DNA of 64,000 nt from assembly GCA_021234155.1 (NCBI GenBank), contig JAJEKV010000100.1:906116-970115 (forward strand), given 5' to 3'. This DNA is from Isoetes taiwanensis (Eukaryota; Streptophyta; Lycopodiopsida; Isoetales; Isoetaceae). The position numbers were made by a program, and so were the translations under genes. This document shows positions 35,340 through 47,602 of this stretch, in pieces; positions within the stretch are counted from its first letter, which is position 1, and every line of letters begins with the position of its first letter. A model generated the notes under the pieces. The model had not been told where the DNA came from. It saw nothing but the letters and a program-made list of their open reading frames with translations, and searched no databases.

Positions 35340-36640
35340 ACGCTTTGTTTAGTTGATCAATGAATCATGAGCGGTTGTACCATTCCTCCTAAGATTCCAT
35401 GCAAAACACACCAAGTGTGAAGGATGCAACTAGATTCGCACACGATACCCCTAACATTCCAGGAGATCATTTTTTGACATTTTGAAGGAAGATGCATACC
35501 ACATGGCAAACTTTGCATTTGTGCTAATATAAAGAAGATAAATTCCATGGTCTAGTTACCCCTTACACCTTCCTTACATATTGGTGTAAACATTGAACAT
35601 CCCTAAATGTTTTTAGTGTAGTGGCATTATTCTTTACTATTTGACTCCCAAATTCTCAAGAAATTGACACCCTCCTTGTAGGAGGCAATGACAACAACAT
35701 CTAAACCATAAAAAAAGATACACTATAGCCACCCATGTCTTGCATTTGCAGATGGACATGCATGATTGCATATATTTTTTTTTAGCATGCCATTTTATCT
35801 TTACTTGAAGAGCTTGGCCCGTCGAGAAGTGGAAGCTTACTATTTTACGGTATTGCTCATTATTGTATTCCCCTTATTGTTTGAATGTCAATGGTTAATA
35901 TTGAGTATTCATCCAAAACATGAAAAAAAAAAATGCAAACTTGATCTCCTGTATTTGTCTAGGTATTAGATCATTATTAAATGTGTTTCATATAAGCAAT
36001 TTGCATTCATAAACGTCTGTTGATGAGATGCCCCAAGGGAAGATTTCATAATCCACGAATAGATATTATGTAGCAAGTATGATCTACCACTGGACCCTTA
36101 AGCGTGTTAGACTTTTACTTTACTCCCTATATAATCCTATTGTTCCATATATGACATATACCAATGCCATGCAAATAGCATAGAATATTCAGACAATAGT
36201 GCAAACTATCTGCCATTTAATTGTGGCATATAATTTCATGGCTAATGACATGCAAGAATAAAATGAAATATGAAACATATACAAAGAGGAAATATATACA
36301 AAGCGCAGCAATGGACTTAACCATATTTAGGCTCTACACATTAAGAGTCCATTCCATGTGGACCATAATGATTTTTTTTTTCTTAAATGATCATAAAGTA
36401 TAGTGCACTTTCTACTGACCACAGCAAATGTTGTTTTAGTGGAAAGCAATGTCTAATTCCACAGTATAAAGAATTGACTTGGAAAAAATATCTTAAACAT
36501 AGATGCCATAATCCTTTATCATTGAAGTCCATAAAAGGATGTTTTCAAGTTGAGGCTTCACGTGCAACTTCTAGTGATGGCATATCCACCACAGCATTAC
36601 CAACCAACAAGAAGGCTTCAAAGCTTTCAAAAGGCTCATA
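35340..36640. other. no gene recognised
   Basis: AT-rich DNA with no convincing frame, RNA gene or long repeat. Confidence 0.3.
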
Positions 36641-37475
36641 AATGTGACATCATCTGCCTGGATGCCTAGTGTTTTCATGTGGCAAAACCATTTCGAAGCT
36701 TCTTGCTCAAGTCCATGTTCTGCGTAACCATCCATTAGTGCACTCCATGATACAATATCATGTATTAGCAGCTCGGCAAAAAACTCTATGCCTCCAAAAG
36801 CAAACCATACTTAGCATGAATAGCGTCTAAAGTGTTGCCAATTCATACATCTCCTTCATATTTCTCTTCCCTAACCATTGCATGTAGCTCCGGCCCTTTG
36901 TCTATGGCTCCTAGATTACTGCATGCAAATACGAGTAAAAGTGACAGTAATCGCGGCAATAGTGCCCTTCAGTTTTATTTCCTCAAAGCATTTTATTAAC
37001 AGATTCTGCAATTAGAACATTCCATCAAACATTGCTACAGACAAGAAGCTTATCAAATACTTCTTGTGCCCTTGAAATTAAGCCGAATTTGACATATATG
37101 ACCATCAAAGTACTTCCAACATGGACAACTTTTTCAAATCCCATTTTTGTAATTTTTATGTGTAGCTCTTTGGCCTTGTTCATGGCTCCTATATTGCCAC
37201 ATGTTTTTAATGCCCACATATAAGCAACAGGATATGGAAAAATGCCCTCTAGTTCCATCAACTCAAGATGTTCTAGTGCTTTATTGCCATCATGTGCATC
37301 CTCGACATATCCAGCAATTAGTAGTCCAAGGGACTACAGTCCTGACTGGCAGTTTGCCAAAGACTTCTTTTGCCTCAGGACTGGTAGCTTGCCATAGACA
37401 TTTGCAAATAATCATGCTTACATCATTGGAAAAATGTGGCTGCAAGTACACACAAACGTTGCACCTGTCCATTGA
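36640..37475 (-). pseudogene. pentatricopeptide-repeat (PPR) pseudogene
   Basis: PPR proteins bind organellar RNA through tandem 35-residue helical repeats. Minus-strand pieces in successive frames read EAKEVFGKLPVRTVVPWTT, then YMWALKTCGNIGAMNKAKELH and VHVGSTLMVIYVKFGLISRA with QEVFDKLL. After stops and shifts, near 36655-36790, they read HDIVSWSALMDGYAEHGLEQEA and QADDVTFMSLL. This order of P, L and S-type repeats is typical of plant PLS-class PPR proteins. At least two frameshifts and several stops break it, and no start codon, E or DYW domain is seen. It is a fragment of about 24 repeat-helices' worth of sequence at most. Confidence 0.8.
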
Positions 37476-37771
37476 ACATATTCTAGCTGTTCTATAAACT
37501 TTTTTTAACTAAATGAAAATATCACAGGATGAATTTGCTCAAAACACATCCATTTCCAACCATGTAAGCTCATCCAATATCCCAAGGCGAAACTGCAAAC
37601 TAACTTCAATAGCATAATGCACAGATGAGATTGTCACGACAGGGATTATTAGTACAACATAAATTAAGATGACTAGACGTACATGTGCCTCACAAAAGTA
37701 AAACCGTAAGGTTGCACTCATTTGCTCGCATAATGTACTTTCCCATGCATATTGTCATGCTACATACAACT

Positions 37772-37965
37772 CAAATCTACAAACCATATAATGCCAGAAC
37801 CTGGCACTATTATTGTAGATCTCGAACTAGATGTCTTTTCTGATATCTTCAGATATCTTCCCCTGGGATTTTCCTTCAAGTCGAAATAAAATAGCTTATG
37901 CTCGGCTTGCAAAGTCTTGCAAATCAACTCTACATCTCCAGCTAGACCCTCCATGACAAACTTAT
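37772..37965 (-). pseudogene. Pur-alpha first PUR repeat, fragment
   Basis: The minus strand reads GDVELICKTLQAEHKLFYF, then DLKENPRGRYLKISEKTSSS and RSTIIVPGSGIIWFVDL. This is almost the canonical first PUR repeat of plant Pur-alpha, a single-stranded DNA/RNA-binding protein. The usual continuation (a DLFNYYV-type segment and the next repeats) is not found downstream, and the frame ends within a few codons. Upstream on the same strand (to 38083) the frame is open but without the Gly-rich N-terminus of the family. A lone, well-conserved repeat suggests either one exon of a larger gene that I cannot follow or a captured fragment. Confidence 0.75.
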
Positions 37966-38089
37966 TAATCCGATAACGTTTTCTAAAATTCAAATGATGT
38001 CCTTCGGCAATACCATGTAAACCATCAACTAGACTGTAAGGCAACGTAACTATTTGTCTCAACAAACAAACCCAGAATGCCATGAATTG

Positions 38090-39640
38090 CCTAGGAGGTA
38101 GAGAGCAGTCTCTGAACTGCTGCAGTGCATTGCCGAAGGAGATGACTTCGGATATACGAAAGGAGATAACTTGGAATATGGGTCTCTTCTGGCAATCGAG
38201 CTCAATTGGGGCTCCACGGATATGTAAAAATGGTGCATCCTTGCAATGCTTGATAGTGTGAGAACCAAACTATTTGACAAATGAAGACATAACCTGGACT
38301 GTTTCACATTCTCTTTCTGCTCAAACAACACTGTTTTTGAGCAGTTGTCTTAATACGTAGAGCACCATGCCAAAGCCATTTCTGCAGCTTGCATCGGCTG
38401 CCAACAATTTTTGGCTTCCCTTCTATATCTACAACCATGGAAAATACAAACAAAGCCTAGGGGTCTGGTAATGCTAAAATTTGGATCTGTAATTCTTACA
38501 CTACCTTCAAGCCCTATTGACACAAGAGGAATTAGAGAAAGAACCTGTAGCTACATTCATCCTGTATGCACAGCGATGCGACAACTACCAACTGCATAAT
38601 AATCATTACTTTTCTCGTAGTCACAAATTGTTATCTCTATGGTTTCCTTATGAAGGTGCTGCATTATTCATAGTGCCTTGCCTTGCAGATTAGGGTCTAA
38701 AATAATTGGAATCAAGCTCCTGTCAGATAAAAGTGGCATTGCATGCAATAGACAGTTGTTTGTAGTTTTGTATTTTCCTGTCTTATATCTAGAACGTGTC
38801 AAACCCCATTTTGATTAACCACCATATCAAATGTTTTGCAGTTGTTTGTGTAAGTTCGTGCAAAAATAGAGCCAACTGTAACTGGCAAGTTTGGATATCG
38901 ATAAAGGCCTCTGCCATAAAACCTTACACCTTAACGTCCTTGGCCTCAGCATTTAGCATTTAGCTGTAGGTTTCAATCTCGGCCGTCGATCTTGAAGTGT
39001 TATTTCCAGTAACAATTTTTGTTATGTCCATAACACGAATGTTATGTCCATAACATTTCTTATGCTGCCACGTGAACTTTTTTTTCTTTATTTTTTTGCC
39101 CCTCCGCCATAGCCGGATAGCCGTGGTCGAATATTGCGCCATAGCCGCCATAGCCAGGCCTTCAGGTAAGTTTTAAGGGGTTTCAATTCGGCTTATCGAA
39201 TCCGGTTCCAAATCCGGCTCATTAGATTAGGGCTGCTCAGATCCGGCATCTCTGTTTTAGATTAGATCCGGCTTATTAGATTAGGGCATCTCTGTTTTAG
39301 ACTTCTAATAGCCGGAGCTCTGCATCAAGCGACTACCGTAGTTGGAGGCTCTAACAAGGACGAAATGCCCAGACTCGAAGGAATTTTTCTTCCATTCAAA
39401 ATCTGTGCTGCTGCAAATCCTTCAAAATCCGTGCTGCTTCAAAATCCTTCAAATCTTACTGTTGTTGCTATGCATGAGCCACAAACAGGCATGCGGAAGC
39501 TATCTTAGATTGACTCTATGAAGCTGAAGTGCATAAACTGGCTGCTGTGATGCTAGAATACAGTGCAGGCTCCCGAAGCTAGGCCAAGCTTTTGACTATG
39601 GCTGCCACTGCGCTAAATGCCTCGGCCAAAGACGTTAAGG
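38090..39640. other. no gene recognised
   Basis: Mixed DNA without a supported frame. TTATGTCCATAACA occurs twice near 39020-39052. Inverted copies of the GGCTATGGC word cluster at 39105-39155 and direct AGATTAG/ATCCGGC repeats lie at 39215-39305. Confidence 0.3.
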
Positions 39641-39642
39641 CC

Positions 39643-39730
39643 GATAACGTCCTCCCCTCGGCATTATGGCCCAGGAAATGGCCACTCGGCCATTTTCCTG
39701 GCCCATAACTCCTCGGGAGAGGACGTTATC
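39643..39730. other. 88-bp long hairpin
   Basis: GATAACGTCCTC at 39643 pairs with GAGGACGTTATC ending at 39730. Inside, GGCCCAGGAAATGGCC pairs with GGCCATTTTCCTGGCC across an ACTC loop, giving a nearly complete stem of about 40 bp. It lies 60 bp upstream of a small ORF. It could be a MITE, a small-RNA precursor or a structured leader. Confidence 0.75.
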
Positions 39731-39789
39731 TACCCCCATAAAATAGAAATCCTCTTGTAGAACATAGAGCATCAATTTACCCAGCCATC

Positions 39790-40062
39790 ATGAAACTGAA
39801 ACCAGCAGAGCGAAGAGCTAAACCTGATCTTATGCTTCGCGTTTTGGCACAGTGGCGGAGTAGATCAATAAATAAGAGACAAATAGTTGTGTACATTCCT
39901 TCACGTGATCTGCAAAGACAAGCAGAAGTTTGCGAGTTTGCAAAGATGCAAATTGACACAAGGCGGCCTGAGACTCTAGTGAAGTATTGTATGGAGTTTC
40001 TTGGTACTCTTCTAGAGCCAAGCATGTATCATCCACAACGCGGATTCAAAAGTCGGAAATGA
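39790..40062 (+). CDS. hypothetical basic 90-residue protein
   Basis: The ORF encodes a Lys/Arg-rich protein beginning MKLKPAERRAKPDLM and containing VYIPSRDLQRQAEVCEFAK. It has no signal peptide, membrane segment or domain that I recognise. A CATAAAATAG word about 50 bp upstream could act as a TATA box, and the 88-bp hairpin sits just before that. The opposite strand is also partly open, so coding status is uncertain. It might be an exon of a longer gene. Confidence 0.3.
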   Translation: MKLKPAERRAKPDLMLRVLAQWRSRSINKRQIVVYIPSRDLQRQAEVCEFAKMQIDTRRPETLVKYCMEFLGTLLEPSMYHPQRGFKSRK

Positions 40063-42340
40063 ATACAAAAAGCAAAATAGGCACCGCGATAAATTCAAGC
40101 GGACTAGAAACTCACTTGTCTCAAACAAAATAGAAACCAAACACAACCCAAACTTAAAATGGCCAAAGACCCATATAAGAAAAATAACCTGCGCTAATCA
40201 AAACACAATTAGCTCCCTAGCCATCAAAAGGATTGCCAAGTAAGTAAATGGCTACACTTACAAGAAAAATGGACCAGCTCCATTTCGAAGTCCTCAAGTA
40301 AATGGGCGTGCACACTAAAAATAAATCATAGAATGTCTAACTTTCTGCTGGGCAAAATAAACAGATATGAACAGATTTTACTTACCCAACCCTAAGATAA
40401 GTCTATGATAGTGGTGACAGTAATTACTACTTCTGCAACATATCTGCAAATTGGGAGACAAATTCACCGGATTAAACAGATAACGGATTCTGCCATGGAA
40501 TCCTGCAATAACATAGGTTGATTTGCTCACAACTTAGAAAATAGAACAGTAGATATACTAAAGCTAAGATCATGCTGTTGGCTAGAGCAATCTTGGCCGG
40601 GCACGTACCTGTGAATCCTGAAGAGTAAAAGCCATAAACACTGTTCAAAACATGCTGAAGCTGCCGGAAGGAAAAGGGTACAAAATTTCAAAAACACACT
40701 TTTACTCTTAATTCGTTACCGGCCAAACAAATACAGGCACCATAGCCCTGCTCCCGCTTTGATCTAGAGGCCGTCCGGAAAAGAAACATACCCATGGATT
40801 AGAGTTTGTTAATTGGCTCAGATGATCATGGGAATAACAACTTGGGATTTTACTCCGTCCAAATCTCTGATTGGAATACTGGGATTTTGCAGTAAACATG
40901 GCAGCTCTTCTGATTGGAAAAAACGACGGAATACAACGTAAATATGGTCAACACTTGCTTTTTTACAACAGGGGGCGAAAGCTTCACCACCGCCATAAAT
41001 AACTGTTTGGGCATTTTTTAAAATCCCGAGACAAATCGGCACCATTTCCCACTGTGAAAAACAAATGGGCTAGAATTAGGCCACGATCACTTAATTTGCA
41101 TGTAACGTAAAAGATGCCCTTGCATTTTTGGCCAGCCAGCAAAAACATACGTCTAATATCGCGTGTTTCTCGGATCCACATAATGCACTTTGCCAAGGCC
41201 CACTATTTGTGAAAGCTATGACAAGACAGGGCCGTATTTTCGAAGTCATACCATAGCAAAACATATGGCACATGAGATGCTTATCTAATGTTTGCATAGC
41301 TCGCCGCCATAGGGACAATCGCCATAGTTCATACCTCAAAGTGCAAAACGGTCAAAATCGGCTCAAGCGGCCGGATCTTCCACATAGATCTTCCAGAAAA
41401 ACTACAAAGAAATGTGAAACCTAGCCCATTGGAACTTGCATCTTAGGAAGAAGTCGCCATGGCGTTGTTCTGAAGAAGGCAATGCAGACCCGCATCCAAC
41501 AAATCATACAGCGGCCATACCGGGCGCCTTTAAAAACTCGTGAGCAGAGTAAAAAGGAAAGGATGTGTAAAGATCCGGCATGCATAGAGTATCCAACATT
41601 TAACTCCATGCACCCAAACCTGGAGAAAAATCCAGTAACGCCATTTTTTAAACTTGCCGGATGCCTACTCTGCACATAAAAATTAATAAACACATCCAAA
41701 ATTCGTTGCTTCTAAGAATAGAGTTTCCAAAACGTCAACTCTGGACCGGTTATATGCTATCAACAATGCCAGTCAGAGCTCAACTTAACGCATTATCTTG
41801 TTCCTGAATTCTGATATTTTTTCCCTGTTACGATAAAGCGGAGAAAAACAATCTGCCCGGCAGTTTTGAAGCAGAAAGATCTACATTTGCAAGATTGAAG
41901 CAGGAGGAATTCGAGTGTCGAGTGTTACATAGAACGTACTCTTCAACATGAATATGATCAAGCTTTAGGTCGAAAATATTGGAAATGAAGCCGAAATGCA
42001 AAATTGTGAGGTTGCACGCAAAACGAAATAAAGCTATGAACAAACGGCGCTATGAAAAGAAAACATTATGACCAAATTTAAGAAAGAATCATAACTGTGG
42101 GAAGAACAATTTCTGTAGCAAATGCCGGTTGCCGGATCAAGCATTATGGCAAACCTAGAGACCTTCCGAGAGTTGCGGTTATGGCTATGAATAAAATCCA
42201 AGCCATTCTCGCCAAAACTCAAGAAGCTTCCTCAAACCTCATAACGGAGCCCCAACAACTGGTGTGAGAGCCAAACCGACCAAAGTGCCGTCCCTTTTTT
42301 TTCTTTGAAAGATCTAAGATGAAAATATTACATTCATTTT
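40063..42340. other. no gene recognised
   Basis: Minus-strand frames of 60-90 codons occur throughout but none shows family motifs or paired splice sites. Single inverted GGCTATGGC-like words occur near 41308-41330. The texture resembles a promoter or leader region for minus-strand transcripts. Confidence 0.25.
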
Positions 42341-42344
42341 TCCT

Positions 42345-42830
42345 TGCGTTGCCACCCCATTAATTAGGCGCCTGCCACCTCATCAAAGGCATTAATTGCA
42401 TTATCATAACCCAATTGTTCCAGCTTCCGAGCACCTTCCAATGTAATTTCCACGGCTAGGATTAAATATTCCCTTTGATCCTACGGTGCAAAGATGAACT
42501 CCTGCTGCCACCTCATCACATAGCATTTATTGCACTTAATTTATGTGGCTAAATCTTGTCCATTGATCCAGCACATTCGACGGCCTAGATCAAAAGCCCC
42601 AAATATAGGGGGTGCTTGGGGTGGATTGAGGTGGCTCCACCAGGGCCGTCGGATCTCAAATCTGGACGGTCCAGGCGGCGGCACCAAAATCTCTATATAC
42701 ATTTGGTACACTTGGGGTGGATTGAGGTGGCTCCACCAGGGCCGTCGGATCTCAGATCTGGACGGTCCAGACGGCGACACCAAAATCTCTATATACATTT
42801 GGTACACTTATATAATTGTATATATATAAC
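42345..42830. repeat. dispersed repeat family, copy 3, two tandem modules
   Basis: It begins with GCCACCTCATC words, then TTCGACGGCCTAGATCAAAA. Two successive 95-bp modules follow (42620-42715 and 42716-42809), with a short TATAATTGTATATATATAAC end instead of a long TA run. The modules differ from each other at only a few positions. Confidence 0.85.
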
Positions 42831-42889
42831 CATGAGGGAGTGTATGAAGTCGAATGTACGCACATTAGAAAGTATAACCCAAGTTTTGC

Positions 42890-43190
42890 CAACATTCTAT
42901 TAAGACTGTCCAATATTCTAAAAACATCCCTAGAAGATTCCCTAAAATTCAACAAAGTTTCTCTTGGATTTCCTAAGATCCTACAAAGATTCCACATTAT
43001 TCTACAGGGATTCACATGAATTTGTTTAAGAATCCCTAGATTCCCTTAAGATTCCCCTATATCCCCTTAGATTCCCTAAGGTTCCTTAAGAATACCCCAG
43101 GATTCTCATAAGATTCCCCTATGTTCCCAAAGATTCTCCCAAGGTTCCTTAGATTCGCTTAGACTCTATGAAGATTCCCCTAGTGCGAGA
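42890..43190. repeat. GATTC quasi-periodic array 2
   Basis: AGATTCC/AGATTCT words recur irregularly as in array 1, immediately right of copy 3 of the dispersed repeat. Confidence 0.75.
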
Positions 43191-43289
43191 GTTTTAGCGG
43201 ACGCTCATGGAGTGCGAAGCTAGAACTTCGTAGAGAAGAAGGAGAGGAATAATTTTCCAAAGATTCTAGGCGCCCTTAGTTTAGGAAAA

Positions 43290-43600
43290 AAAAAGGTGTT
43301 GGAAGGAAAACCAAATAGGTTGCCACGTAGTTCACATGACATCAAGCTCGTCCTCATGGTTAAAGATCGAAAGAAAACATGAAAAGAAAGCAAAATATAG
43401 CTTTGCCACGTTCCACATTAAGGTTTTTCTATAATAAAAGGCAAAAAATGTTGCCATGTAGTTACATCAAGCTCGTCCTCATGGTTAAAGTTTGAAAGAA
43501 AACTTAAAAAGAAAGCAAGATATGGCTTGCCATGTTTCACATTAAGATTTTTATATTCTATATTAAAAGGCAAAAAATGCATAAATTAATTACAATGCCA
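43290..43600. repeat. two-copy direct repeat, about 125 bp
   Basis: ATCAAGCTCGTCCTCATGGT starts near 43342 and again near 43466. Each is followed by GAAAGAAAAC, an AAGAAAGCAA word and a TTGCCA-to-ACATTAAG tail. Confidence 0.7.
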
Positions 43601-43924
43601 CCTCAAAATCTATATATTAAATATAGATAAGATATGGTGGCAAATAAATGCACATGCCACCTCAACTAACACCTCATGATTACAATAAATGCTTGCATGC
43701 ACCTAACCACATGCATAGGAACTTCTTGTCACCTTCCTCTCTTATAGTTTGAACGATCCAGATTTCACCGTCCCCCATCTAACGGCCCATGCATGTATGT
43801 GCATATGTATGCATGTGCACATCGTGCCCATCCATGCATCACATGAGGTGGAATTATAACAACCCTTGATTTTGTCATTTGACGGCTAGGATCAATCTCT
43901 ATGAATATGACCCATGGGATGACA

Positions 43925-44190
43925 AAATCACACATCGATCACGCTGGCTCCAAATGCGACAAAATAGTGCCAAAGCACCACTCCTTAGAAAGGTCTCGAC
44001 GAGAGGAATCCAAGGCGTAGGCCCCACCTTCATCCGACCCCTCTACTACAAGCTACGGGCCTTCGAAGACGATTAAACAGAAGGAAGCTTCCTAGAAAGT
44101 CCATTCATAAATACTTTGCCACCTCACTACCTTTTTTATTAATGAGGGTGCCTTTTTATTAATGAGGGTGCCTTTTTATTAATGATGGTT
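43925..44190. repeat. dispersed repeat family 2, partial copy
   Basis: It matches the central block of 33955-34190 (AAATAGTG, CGACGAGAGGAATCCAA, CATCCGACCCCTCTAC, GGAAGCTTCCTAGAAAGTC). It ends with three direct TTTTTATTAATGAGGGTG-type repeats. Confidence 0.75.
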
Positions 44191-45737
44191 CTCTCTTTTC
44201 CCTAAATCTAAATCCTGCAAGTGCAAAATCAGGCAGCAAGTTGATCTTGTGGAAAAAGCATTTATATCTTCTTTGACTATAAACATTTACGAATTAGTGC
44301 TGCATATCTACTTTTTCTAAGATCTTGTACTGGCAGATAGGCCATATTTAGTTGTTCTAACTATCTAGAACATATTTGTGGAAATTTAAATGGAAAACTA
44401 TTTTTAGAAAAGGATGTCTATCTTTTGGATGATTTCTGTACAACTGGAAACTTAATACTCTAAGTCTAGCATATGATATGTTTACTAGCAGTCACTTAAG
44501 CATTGTAATAGACCAGGCATTGACTGGTTTGAATTCAAAGAGAACAGCACTATTCTACTTTTATAAGATCCTTATTGATGCATTGCAATGAACAAATATG
44601 GATTAAAATTGCTTTTTGAAACTCGAATATGTTCTTTTGGCATGTTATTTGTCTAAATCAGACTACATGATATCCCCATAAGATTATCCTTACTGTAAAC
44701 ATGGAACGGATAAGTCTGGCCAGTCTGCTGTGGTGGATGTTTGGTACTAGTCTTTGGATCTGGCCCAGGCTTGTAAGCATGTGTATTTACAAATACGTGA
44801 TTTGATGTTTTGGAATGGTATTTTTTGTTCATGAACAAGTGATAGGATCTATAAGGTTGTCCCAATATACAAGCGGAGCTGATAAGTCTGCCTGACCAAG
44901 GATGTCCTTGGTAAGGTTAGATGTCTGAACCTTGTCTTCGTACAGGGCTAGGGCTTGTTATATATTCTGTGATTTCAGCTTACTGGTTTAACCAGTAGGG
45001 ATCTTATGGATCTTAGCATTTGTTTTCTGAACAATTACAGTACTATTTGCATTGATTCTTTTGAAAGCTGTTAACATGATTCTGATTTTCAGGAAATATC
45101 CAGGTCTAACATAAATCGTATCTAATGGGATGGTGCTATAAAGTCCATTGGACAAACATCTGTTGCAAACGACAATGATGGTGATGCGCAAGCAACAACT
45201 AATCTATGGTACCCGGAACTCAAAATACATGGTTATAATTTGCTGGGACAACCTGCTGAAAACCAAGTTGTGCATACAATACTTTCTTGCAAAAAAAATG
45301 CTAAAAAAGGTATGTCACTTCTTATGCACATGGAATTCATTGTTTATCGTTACAAAGTAAATGTTACATGGTCTTTACAAAGTTTGGTTTGACATAAATT
45401 AAGGATTTGCATAGATTAAAAGCTTTATTCTCTAAGCAAATAAAGTTTATAAAAAGTTTCAGTGCCTACATAGGCATTACATAAAAGAGTTGATCTCTCA
45501 GATCACACATTACAAATAATCATGAGAATGACAGTTGTGATCTTGAATTAGTTCCATGGAATATACTGCACATCAGTCCTTCATTGGCTGCCAACGACTT
45601 GAACAGTACAATATCAACACTCTCTTGGAAGAGCTCAAAATGCACAAGTAAGTCTATTGTATCAATTCATTACAGGTCTGTTTCCGTATAATATTTTGGG
45701 AGGCAAAATTCCTATTGGAATACATAGGTTGCAGGAT

Positions 45738-45761
45738 GGGTCCCTATGTATATAGGGACCC
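45738..45761. other. perfect hairpin GGGTCCCTAT / ATAGGGACCC
   Basis: A 10-bp perfect stem with a GTAT loop, followed by a further GATCCCTATGTAC copy. Equivalent hairpins (TGAGTATAGGG / CCCTATACTCA) lie at 54510-54540 and about 58981-59011 in units A and B, at the same place relative to the last exon-like segment. Confidence 0.7.
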
Positions 45762-46778
45762 CTCCTGATCCCTATGTACTAAAACCAGGGGCCCTATCTC
45801 GCTTCCCGGAAGGAGGTAGGCTAAAATTTATATATATATCTACATATACATATATATCCAATGGCTGGCTAAGGCTCCTTCTCTGATGACTTCATAGTAG
45901 CCATTTTTGTAGGCAGAGGCTCCATTTTCTACACAATAATGGTTTATGTACACTATTTTCTGGCCCCAAGGCTTAGGAATTACCAAACGGATAAATATCC
46001 CGAAATTGATATCTCTGCTTTACCAATGGCTTTACACTGGTGATTCTCCCCAATTTTGATCTTTCCAATGGCTGGCGCTAAGACTATCATGTGGCCTCGT
46101 GAGAGTGCATGCCATCATGACATGAGAACTAGGTACCTGGAAAATCCTTTTTCTTATATTTCTCATTTTGATATCTATCTCAATATTTATTATGTATAGC
46201 ACTTCAATATTTTCGTGAGGATGTCTTTGTAACGTTTGCACACTTGGGCAAAATACTATTATGTTGGACTATGGCCCCAAAATAACATTTAAGGCATGCT
46301 GACAAGGGGGGCACCACGTGGAGGTTATTGCACTTCTCAAATTTTGGATATGGCTTTTTCAAAGGCCTTTCTTAAAAGAAAAAAAAGGGCATGCTTTTTG
46401 TACATGCATGCATTGGACAAGTGTCTCTAAACTAACTTACCTCTTTTATGCACTTGTTTGCTTGTAGCAAAAGGCATCGTGCCTCCTCCTTGCATTTCGA
46501 TGGCCGAAATTGGTTGCCATGTGTTTATTTATTTTAGGTGGAGCAAGGCTACATACACACTTGGTGCAAGGCTACAGTTTCTAGCCCTTATATTCCTCTA
46601 CGTTACTCTAAAAAAAACTTCTAAGCTTCTTTATCATGATGGGACCAAGCAATGATTGTTTCGTAAACATAGCTCATGCATTTTCTCAAAAAAGACTTCT
46701 GTTGTTCATAAGTTGAGAGGTATTTCGCTTTATATTTTTAAGTGAACGTGCATTGATTTTGTGAAGATGTTAAAATTG

Positions 46779-46850
46779 ATAACGATGGGTTTTGAACCCG
46801 GGTCTAGATGGCCAAAGTCTAACTCATTACCAAGTTAGCTAGCTACAAGT
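46779..46850 (-). other. tRNA-like sequence (pseudo-tRNA or SINE head)
   Basis: The minus strand contains TAGCTAACTTGGTAATGAG, resembling a tRNA A box and D arm, a central arm around TTAGACTTTGGCCATCTAGA, and GGGTTCAAAACCC, resembling the T arm and B box, at normal spacing. The acceptor stem does not pair well, so it is probably a degenerate tRNA or a tRNA-derived SINE head. Confidence 0.4.
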
Positions 46851-47188
46851 TAGCATTGTAAATTGAAACTTTCATATTTGTACAGAAAAGGGAAAAAGAT
46901 TTTTGACTGATAACAGGGGTCTTATCTGGGATTGCGACCAAAATAGGGTTGATCAAAATAGGGTTCCATTGCGGCTGCCCTAAGCTTGGCCGCCAATATG
47001 CTCCCTTGCCCAAAAATGGCCGATTCTTGCTTATTTCTTGAGGATCCACATCCGCTGCTAGGCCTTTTGTCTATACATCCTCATCTAACCATGGCATTTC
47101 CTTATCTCCTCTATCCGTGCCTTCTCTCATCTCTGTTCTAATACCATGAAAAAAAAGCTCAAATGGCTGCAATCGTGATGGGCCTACA

Positions 47189-47602
47189 ATGATCTTCATG
47201 TTTCAGTACAAGGGGATTACATACCACCATGCAATCTGTGCATATACGCTACATCTAAACATGGTATTCTTGTTACTGGATACTAGTTCTAGAGATGTCT
47301 TACATGGTATTAGATGTCATGTTTTAAGATTTGTGGGAACTTTATTATCTGAAAACAGAGTTTTACAAGACGTGTGTCAACATCAAAGGAGTACAACAAT
47401 ATCTTCCTGCTTGATTTTTGAAGACTCCAACCTTCATTTCCTCCAGGCTTCATGTTCAGGTCTGTGTAAAGATTTAAGTTATCCAATTAGACTGGAATTC
47501 AAAAACTCACAGGTCTGTTTTGAGCAACTAAAACTAGGTCTTGACATTTTACATGTGAAAGGACCAGATTTCTGTCATGCTGAATTATCAGGAAAAATCT
47601 GA
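47189..47602 (+). CDS. hypothetical protein, 137 residues
   Basis: An open frame within array unit 0, ending LDILHVKGPDFCHAELSGKI and TGA. No domain recognised. The N-terminal part is hydrophobic without a clear signal-peptide cleavage site. It sits before the VTG exon in the unit, where units A and B carry the KLTRPEV exon, but shows no obvious similarity to that exon. Confidence 0.25.
   Translation: MIFMFQYKGITYHHAICAYTLHLNMVFLLLDTSSRDVLHGIRCHVLRFVGTLLSENRVLQDVCQHQRSTTISSCLIFEDSNLHFLQASCSGLCKDLSYPIRLEFKNSQVCFEQLKLGLDILHVKGPDFCHAELSGKI

Noticed and set aside
42530-42903. Frames repeating [13 protein letters not shown]
   Set aside because: The same peptide appears at every copy of the dispersed module and runs into flanking repeat; it is a repeat translation.
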